Positions 13,774-18,387 of a stretch of DNA of 18,387 nucleotides are shown one piece after another (position 1 is the stretch's first letter; the number at the start of each line of letters is the position of its first letter). Origin of the DNA: Stramenopiles sp. TOSAG23-3. Its lineage: Eukaryota > Sar. The DNA lies in the NCBI GenBank assembly GCA_900128585.1, contig LT642428.1, positions 1 through 18,387 of the forward strand, read 5' to 3'. The position numbers were made by a program, and so were the translations under genes. Under the pieces are notes generated by a model. That model was not told where the DNA came from. It did no database searches and saw only the letters and a list, made by a program, of their open reading frames with translations.

Positions 13774-14880
13774 TTAAAACTTTTGATCTAAATTTTGATT
13801 ATAACCCAATATTGAAAGCCGTTTAGCTATGAACATGGACTCTTCCTCAAAGCCATGTTTTCGATAGAACTTGCCAAGTTTTTCGTACCTGCTGACAACA
13901 TCACACTTTGTTGCTATGTGAAGTTTTTGTAAACAAATCGGGCACAATGAGAACGGGACCTTCTCGTCGCCATTGTTTCCATTCATGCAGCAATGGTAGT
14001 AAATGCAATGTTTCATGCCCAGTATGTGCCCAGTTTCGTGCACCATTGTTCTCAATGATTTTTTCAAAAGTGCCCTCTGCTCTTCGGTGGTCAATGTTAT
14101 GTCATTATGCAAACTCCAAAATTTAGGGGAATACCGGGCAAACGAAAACACGCCAACTCCCTCGGATAACGAGGCCTGTCCGTATACAAAATTCCATCCC
14201 TCCCCAGGCGTTAAATCTTGCATCGTGACAATAATTCTAGCAAATGCCGTCCGTCCTGTTTTCAGTTTCTTCAAATAATCCAGTGCATCTTTACAGAGCA
14301 ACTGTTTGTCGTTATGTAAACCCGATGTTGCCACATTTTTTAACGGGACCACTTTCATAATTTTCGCTTTGCATTTACCGCCTAAATAGAGCTCCATGAA
14401 TTCGCGCAAGTCTTCCAGTGGGGGAGACTCGCCGTCGATGAATTTTCCTACGGGAATAATTTCGATGGAGTCATACGTCGCGTGTGGGTGACACACCACC
14501 GATTTGCGATTGAACGACTGTACACTCTGCCCCCTTTCTTCGTGACACGATAACCAGTCGCCTGCTTTTGGCAAAGGCATTTTTTTGAAACAGTCGCCCG
14601 TGACTGCCTTGCTCGTTGTAAATGCACACTTACAATTTTTGTCCAAACATTTAAAAGTTGGTTTATGCTCTCCCGCAGCAAACGCAATTTCCTTCGCCGT
14701 TTTTCGCTTAAATTTTTGCCGTTTTGCTGCAATCTTTGTGTTGCCCCCTTCGGCAAGAACCGCCTTTTCAATGTTGTCGACAAACGCTTTGTTCATTCTG
14801 TCGAAGGCTGCTTGAAATTCTTCCCATCGCTCTTCTATTGACCTGGTATCGTTGGACTTCTTTTTTACAGAGTGGGACAT
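13774..14880 (-). CDS. Archaemetzincin-like zinc metallopeptidase (family M54)
   Basis: Complete 368-residue frame, ATG at 14880-14878, stop at 13776-13774. Residues 281-299 (HETGHILGMKHCIYYHCCM) carry the metzincin zinc site HExxHxxGxxH, with the catalytic Glu at 282 and the archaemetzincin-specific C292 and C297. Another zinc-site pair, C313 and C316 (CPIC), follows. Together these match the M54 signature HExxHxxGxxHCx4CxM...CxxC. The length is close to that of animal AMZ2 and longer than archaeal members. The N-terminal third adds a charged helix (residues 1-65) and a Cys-containing segment (C78, C83, C85, C97, C112, C130), possibly a further metal-binding or disulfide region (inference). 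There is no signal peptide, so it is probably cytosolic or nuclear. Its substrates are unknown, as for most of the family. No 3' motif copy was found after its stop. Confidence 0.9.
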   Translation of the reverse strand: MSHSVKKKSNDTRSIEERWEEFQAAFDRMNKAFVDNIEKAVLAEGGNTKIAAKRQKFKRKTAKEIAFAAGEHKPTFKCLDKNCKCAFTTSKAVTGDCFKKMPLPKAGDWLSCHEERGQSVQSFNRKSVVCHPHATYDSIEIIPVGKFIDGESPPLEDLREFMELYLGGKCKAKIMKVVPLKNVATSGLHNDKQLLCKDALDYLKKLKTGRTAFARIIVTMQDLTPGEGWNFVYGQASLSEGVGVFSFARYSPKFWSLHNDITLTTEEQRALLKKSLRTMVHETGHILGMKHCIYYHCCMNGNNGDEKVPFSLCPICLQKLHIATKCDVVSRYEKLGKFYRKHGFEEESMFIAKRLSILGYNQNLDQKF

Positions 14881-15560
14881 TGGAAATACTTGCTAGCGTA
14901 ATTGGTAATGTTAAGCAGTTGTTGAGTTTAATTTAAAATCGATGAAATCTTTAAAAAATGATATATGTGTACGTGTCGTAAACAGAAGTATTCTTTTCTT
15001 TGGGATAGAAAAGTAAAATTGTCTTTGGGTAAAGACGAAAAAACAACACAACTCGTCGTCGTAGGAATTCGTTTTTTTATTAAGCTTAACCACCTCCTAT
15101 AATATAATATTATTAGGACTAATTATTTTATTATAAAAAAATAATAATAATAATAAAAAAAAGAAGAAGAATTTAAAGCTCTTTTTTTAGAAGAATCCAA
15201 TGCTATGTTTATGCTAAACACTTTGCAAAGAAATATTTATTTTCGATCCTCGTAATCCATCCTGTGAATATGTTAATCATGTTTACGAATTCTATCTTTC
15301 TTGAGCTTGTGCTTTCTTTCTTCTTAGACTTTGTAGGTGAATGTCTTCTTTCCTTTTTATTAATTTGTAAAAATCTACATGTGCGTGTCCGGTACGGTAC
15401 ATTAGACTATTAAAACAAGTACTTAATAAAGTAAATCATATAGGTAGGTAAATATTATTATTATAAATAAACAACAGTAATATACTACATAATGCTGTGT
15501 ATATATAGATAAATAAAACCTACTCCGATACTAGTCTAGTAAGGACAGCACTGAAAAAAC

Positions 15561-15611
15561 AGCAGGGAAGAAGAAGGAAGAAGAAGAGAGAGAAGAAGAA
15601 AAAAGAAACTG
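15561..15611 (+). repeat. GAA/GGAA purine tract
   Basis: Nearly pure A/G on the plus strand, similar in kind to 1182-1285. It is followed within 100 bases by TAGTCGTCT. Confidence 0.8.
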
Positions 15612-15656
15612 TGAAGTCAATTGGAAGAAAGGGGGGGGGCTTGGCATTCCAAGAAA

Positions 15657-15665
15657 TAGTCGTCT
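15657..15665 (+). promoter_or_regulatory. TAGTCGTCT element, copy 2
   Basis: Exact 9-mer about 165 nt upstream of the ATG of gene 10. See copies at 1675 and 18289. Confidence 0.35.
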
Positions 15666-15829
15666 AGTCCGTTCGGTTTGTGCAATTATACACAACTTAT
15701 TTTCTCTCGGAGACGTTTTTTGTTCGACTTCGTATTGTTTCTAAGAATTCGATTGCAGTTCGTGAAGTATTCAATAGAGTACGCCGTCCCTTCTTCCGTC
15801 CGCACGACGCCCTTAGTTGCCGTCTTTAT

Positions 15830-16252
15830 ATGAATTTTCTAGTCGCCCTGCCGGTGAAATACTCTGTCCTCCTTTGTTGGTTTTTGTTCCTTTGTTCCTT
15901 TTCTTGCGCAGCCCGGGCTTTGTCTCGGAAGTCCAGGCTGGGTGATTCCCCTAAGAATCCGTCAAATTCCAGAAAAGTTAGACCATTTTTGCAATTCACG
16001 AAAAATTTCGTGAAGCAGGACGAAGTTGCTTCCCTCATTGAAGAAAGTAGAAGCCTGGTGTCCTCTGGTATGAGAGTAAAAGCGAAACACTTAGCTGGCG
16101 CTCTGGCCAAGACTTTTGCAGAGAATCGTTATATAGCGGAAGGCGACGATTGGAACAACGAAGAAGGATTAGCAGATATGTCCCCAGATTGTCAAAAACA
16201 GTTTAAAGCTTTGGTGACGGAGTGCCATTGGTTCGGAGGCTCAGGCTCGTAA
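15830..16252 (+). CDS. Small secreted protein, 140 residues, unknown
   Basis: The frame is open from just after a TAG at 15665-15667, but the first ATG in it is at 15830, which I take as the start. The TGA/TAA-type end is the TAA at 16250-16252. Residues 1-29 (VKYSVLLCWFLFLCSFSCAARA) form a clear signal peptide. The mature part of about 110 residues is basic at first (SRKSRLGDSPKNPSNSRK), then helical (VKQDEVASLIEESRSLV, KAKHLAGALAKTFAE), and ends with SPDCQKQFKALVTECHWFGGSGS, in which the two Cys could pair. No domain is recognised. A TGTAAATA lies 37 nt after the stop. The gene converges with gene 11, with only about 130 bases between the stop codons. Confidence 0.65.
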   Translation: MNFLVALPVKYSVLLCWFLFLCSFSCAARALSRKSRLGDSPKNPSNSRKVRPFLQFTKNFVKQDEVASLIEESRSLVSSGMRVKAKHLAGALAKTFAENRYIAEGDDWNNEEGLADMSPDCQKQFKALVTECHWFGGSGS

Positions 16253-16288
16253 ACGGGATAAGTTTAATTTTAATGGAGATTCTTGAAT

Positions 16289-16296
16289 TGTAAATA
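16289..16296 (+). promoter_or_regulatory. TGTAAATA in the 3' flank of gene 10
   Basis: TGTAAATA, 37 nt after the stop of gene 10 and in sense. Same octamer and similar position as after gene 5. It could be a PUF site or a TGTAA-type poly(A) signal. Confidence 0.3.
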
Positions 16297-16346
16297 AGTG
16301 CTTACGATGCTCTGATATCTAAGACATAATAAAACAAAAATATTAA

Positions 16347-16363
16347 GTAACAGCCAATTTTTT
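16347..16363 (-). promoter_or_regulatory. 3' motif, gene 11 copy
   Basis: On the minus strand AAAAAATTGGCTGTTAC, then TTAATA, preceded by AAAAAC. Lies about 21-37 nt past the stop of the TBC gene, in its sense orientation. Confidence 0.5.
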
Positions 16364-16383
16364 GTTTTTAATACATGCTGCCT

Positions 16384-18040
16384 CTAATATACGGTCCCAG
16401 GGCCGACATTCCCTCCTTCCGCGGTACTGACGGGCATGTCCATCTCCTTCCGCGTCTCGATTTCCAAAACTTTCAAGTCGGCGTTCGTCAGCGGGATTCT
16501 CATCGCCGTTGAAATAACTGTATGCCCAGGGACAGAAAGGGGAAACTCTTCTAACATTCTTAGGACATGCTCAAAGTTATGCTCCCTCAAAATGTCATCC
16601 CGGAGGAGATCCACCAGGGCCAGTGCAACCTTGAAAATTATGCTCCAGCCCTCCGACATGAAAATGTCCCATACCCGAACGACGACGTCGAGGGGGAAGG
16701 AGTATGTAAAAATTGTCAAAAACCATTTAGAAGCAAACATGCTAGGGAGCATCATGAGTTCGTCAAAGAAGTGGGACGCAATTTGCGGCAGCCTGATCCT
16801 TATCAGCTTTTCCAAGACCACGTGGTACAGCTGCAGCTTCGGCAACCCTTCTTGGTACAACCCTTCCATTTCGTGCTTCTGCATCAAGGACACCATGGTC
16901 CAAAACGCGTCCTCTTCGTTCAAGTAACAGAGCAAAAGCGCGCAGATGTACCCCATCCCTTGGCAGTACCCGACCTCAGGGTTGTACACACTGTATGCCC
17001 TCAGGACGTGAAACATGGACCGCTGGCCCAATCCCCCGGTGACACGAAATTGTTGATGGCGGGGGAATGTCCGACTGATGTCTCGAGATATCGTTTCCTC
17101 GAGGCCGCTGTCTGCGGCAAGCAGGCACTCGCTGTACACACTGGCGTTGTGGTATTTCGCAACGCCAGCCCCGGTGAGGGACATCCACATATGACCTCGG
17201 AGCACGTTCGGTATTCCCCGGCGAATCCGCTGGCGTATCTTTCCCGGGTACTTTTGCTCAAAATGCTCCCAGTGAGACATCATACGCCGCCATTTCTGCA
17301 GCCTCACTCGCTCCCTTTCCCGCCTTTTCCGTTCAAAAATCGTAACGCCCCCGTCGCCATGCGCTTCTGAACCGACGTTGTCTTTTCCAGCACTGCTCCC
17401 GTCGCTACTTTCAGTCTCAAAATCGTGCTTTGGGGCGAGAAATTTTGGTCGTGGCGGCGAGGAGGCTGGTGCTGGCACTGGTTGGGGAGGCTTTTCCAGC
17501 GGTGGGGAAGGGGGGGACGGGGCCGCGGTTTCCTGTGGAAGCGGCGACAGTTGGACGTTCGGGACCACTGGGAGTGTAATTGGTACAGTGGGGGGGGGGG
17601 ACCTGCACAGTCAACGGCGCAGTAGATTTTTTCGTTTCTTTCCGCGGCAGCAGCGGCGGCGGCGGCGGCGGTGATGCTCCTGAAACTTCGACTTCGTCTG
17701 TTGTAGTCTTTGGGGGGAAGTTGGTCTCTGGCTTGGTGGGTGGCGGATCTTCGCCAGCTTCTTCTGTCTGTTCCGTTTCCTCTGGTGGCTTGGCGACCGC
17801 CACGGGTTCCTCTAGCCGGCGGCCGCCCTCGTCGCCCGAACCTTCATCCGTGCTCTTTCCAGCAGCCTCTTCCAGGACCATTTGGTCTTCTCTCACCGCC
17901 ATCGTCGGTTCTTCTACAGATATGTTGTCCACCATGTCATTTCCCGCCGCTATAACTTGTTCATCAACAACTCCTTCCGCGGCAACGGGAGCTACCGCCT
18001 CCCGGACCGCTACCGGTTCTTCTCCCCCGTCCCGACTCAT
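16384..18040 (-). CDS. TBC-domain Rab GTPase-activating protein with disordered Pro-rich N-terminus; frame broken at a C11 run
   Basis: Starts at the ATG at 18040-18038 (MSRDGGEE) and stops with the TAG at 16386-16384. The first frame, about 147 codons, is acidic and Pro/Glu/Val-rich. At a poly-C run (G11 on the plus strand, 17590-17600), the coding frame changes, and the second frame, about 400 codons, contains the TBC domain. One C fewer (or two more) joins them into about 548 residues. Counting from the codon at 17568, the domain spans about 116-325: RRGIPNVLRGHMW opens it, ISRDISRTFP holds the arginine finger (R166), YCQGMGY holds the glutamine finger (Q203), and RVWDIFMSEGWSIIFKVALAL closes it. 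Both catalytic fingers are present, so it should speed up GTP hydrolysis by a Rab protein and act in membrane traffic. It resembles the EVI5/TBC1D10/Gyp class (by recall). The partner Rab is unknown. The N-terminal PPPPPPLLP could bind SH3 or EVH1 domains. Confidence 0.9.
17590..17600. repeat. G11 homopolymer at the frame break of the TBC gene
   Basis: Eleven G on the plus strand (C11 in sense, encoding prolines). The frame on either side is continuous only with 10 or 13 bases. Confidence 0.9.
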
Positions 18041-18387
18041 TCTATACTACGCGCACGTAACTTCTATCCTGTTCGACGTAAACCAACAAATGCACAAAAT
18101 CATAAAATCATTCGATTTAAATATTGTCACCCTATCTCATCCACCCATATCTTTTCTTTCTTTCCTTCCATTTTTCTTTCTTTCTTTGTTATTCATTCAA
18201 TTACGATTAGGAATTAGATTACTACTGTAAGAAGTAATTCGAATATAATAATAATAAAAAAAAAAAAAAATAATAATAATAAGAAGACTAGTCGTCTATA
18301 TTTAATTATTATTACTTCTTACATGACGTTTATGTTTTATGGTCGATAATGCTACTGGCCAAACATCAGGGGGGGGCATCGACTCGC
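18041..18387. other. Region upstream of gene 11 up to the window edge
   Basis: About 347 bases, AT-rich. A CTTT-rich stretch (18150-18187), an AAT/poly-A microsatellite (18246-18280), TAGTCGTCT (18289-18297) and a G8 run (18369-18376) can be seen. No gene is supported. Confidence 0.6.
18289..18297 (+). promoter_or_regulatory. TAGTCGTCT element, copy 3
   Basis: Exact 9-mer about 250 nt upstream of the TBC gene start, antisense to that gene. It is embedded in AGACTAGTCGTCT, next to an AAGAAG stretch, like the other two copies. Confidence 0.3.

Larger units (their letters stand above)
14881..15829. other. Divergent intergenic region between genes 9 and 10
   Basis: About 950 AT-rich bases without a supported gene. 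It holds AAT/AAG microsatellites (about 15135-15170), a GAAGAA purine tract (15561-15611), a G9 run (15631-15639), a TAGTCGTCT element (15657-15665) and the 5' leader of gene 10. The minus-strand frame 14911-15093 is AT-rich and not convincing. Confidence 0.65.

Noticed and set aside
14911-15093. Minus-strand frame upstream of the archaemetzincin gene
   Set aside because: Lys/Phe-rich translation of AT-rich leader sequence, with no sign of selection.
16567-17370. Plus-strand frame of 267 codons
   Set aside because: Antisense to the TBC domain, whose conserved motifs establish the minus-strand frame.
17580-18230. Plus-strand Ser/Gly-rich frame of 216 codons
   Set aside because: Antisense to the N-terminal part of gene 11. 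Low-complexity mirror of Glu/Pro-rich coding sequence.
1-18387. tRNA, rRNA or transposase genes
   Set aside because: None recognised by eye on either strand. A covariance-model or protein-profile search could not be run.

Overview
The window reads as nuclear DNA of a microbial eukaryote. Long ATG-started frames sit in AT-rich spacers. There are no ribosome binding sites or operons. The recognisable proteins include an eukaryotic Rab-GAP (TBC domain), an archaemetzincin of animal-like length and a secreted sulfatase. Most of the other proteins are low-complexity, disordered or coiled-coil, as is common for protist cytoskeletal or flagellar proteins. The organism cannot be named from this sequence. 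Genes are compact and intron-poor, but three of them seem to need either extremely short introns (about 16-22 nt) or frame shifts to be read through.

There are eleven genes, mostly alternating in strand. (1) 1-882, minus: secreted glycine-rich protein, partial, broken at a G11 run. (2) 1828-3373, plus: disordered protein. (3) 3624-4468, plus: acidic/basic protein with two frame steps. (4) 4959-5448, minus: small protein with an uncertain 5' end. (5) 5611-8106, minus: 831-residue acidic protein with an IQ motif. (6) 8876-9550, plus: basic coiled-coil protein. (7) 9791-11002, minus: basic proline/serine-rich protein. (8) 11858-13456, plus: secreted sulfatase. (9) 13774-14880, minus: archaemetzincin (M54) metallopeptidase. 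(10) 15830-16252, plus: small secreted protein. (11) 16384-18040, minus: TBC-domain Rab-GAP, broken at a C11 run. Divergent spacers are about 0.8-0.95 kb and hold microsatellites and purine tracts. Convergent spacers are 0.13-0.5 kb.

The most interesting signal is not a gene. A motif close to AAAAATTGGCTGTTATTT recurs in the window. It lies downstream of, and in sense with, six of the ten gene ends that are visible (genes 2, 3, 4, 7, 8, 11), 25-185 nt after the stop codon. Two further genes (5, 10) carry TGTAAATA in the same position. This looks like a genome-specific 3'-UTR or 3'-end-formation element. A second short element, TAGTCGTCT, occurs exactly three times, each 150-260 nt upstream of a start codon.

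There is no operon logic. The functional themes are secretion (genes 1, 8, 10), membrane traffic (gene 11), metallopeptidase activity (gene 9) and probable structural or cytoskeletal proteins (genes 2, 3, 5, 6, 7). No rRNA, tRNA, CRISPR array, transposase or viral gene was recognised by eye.
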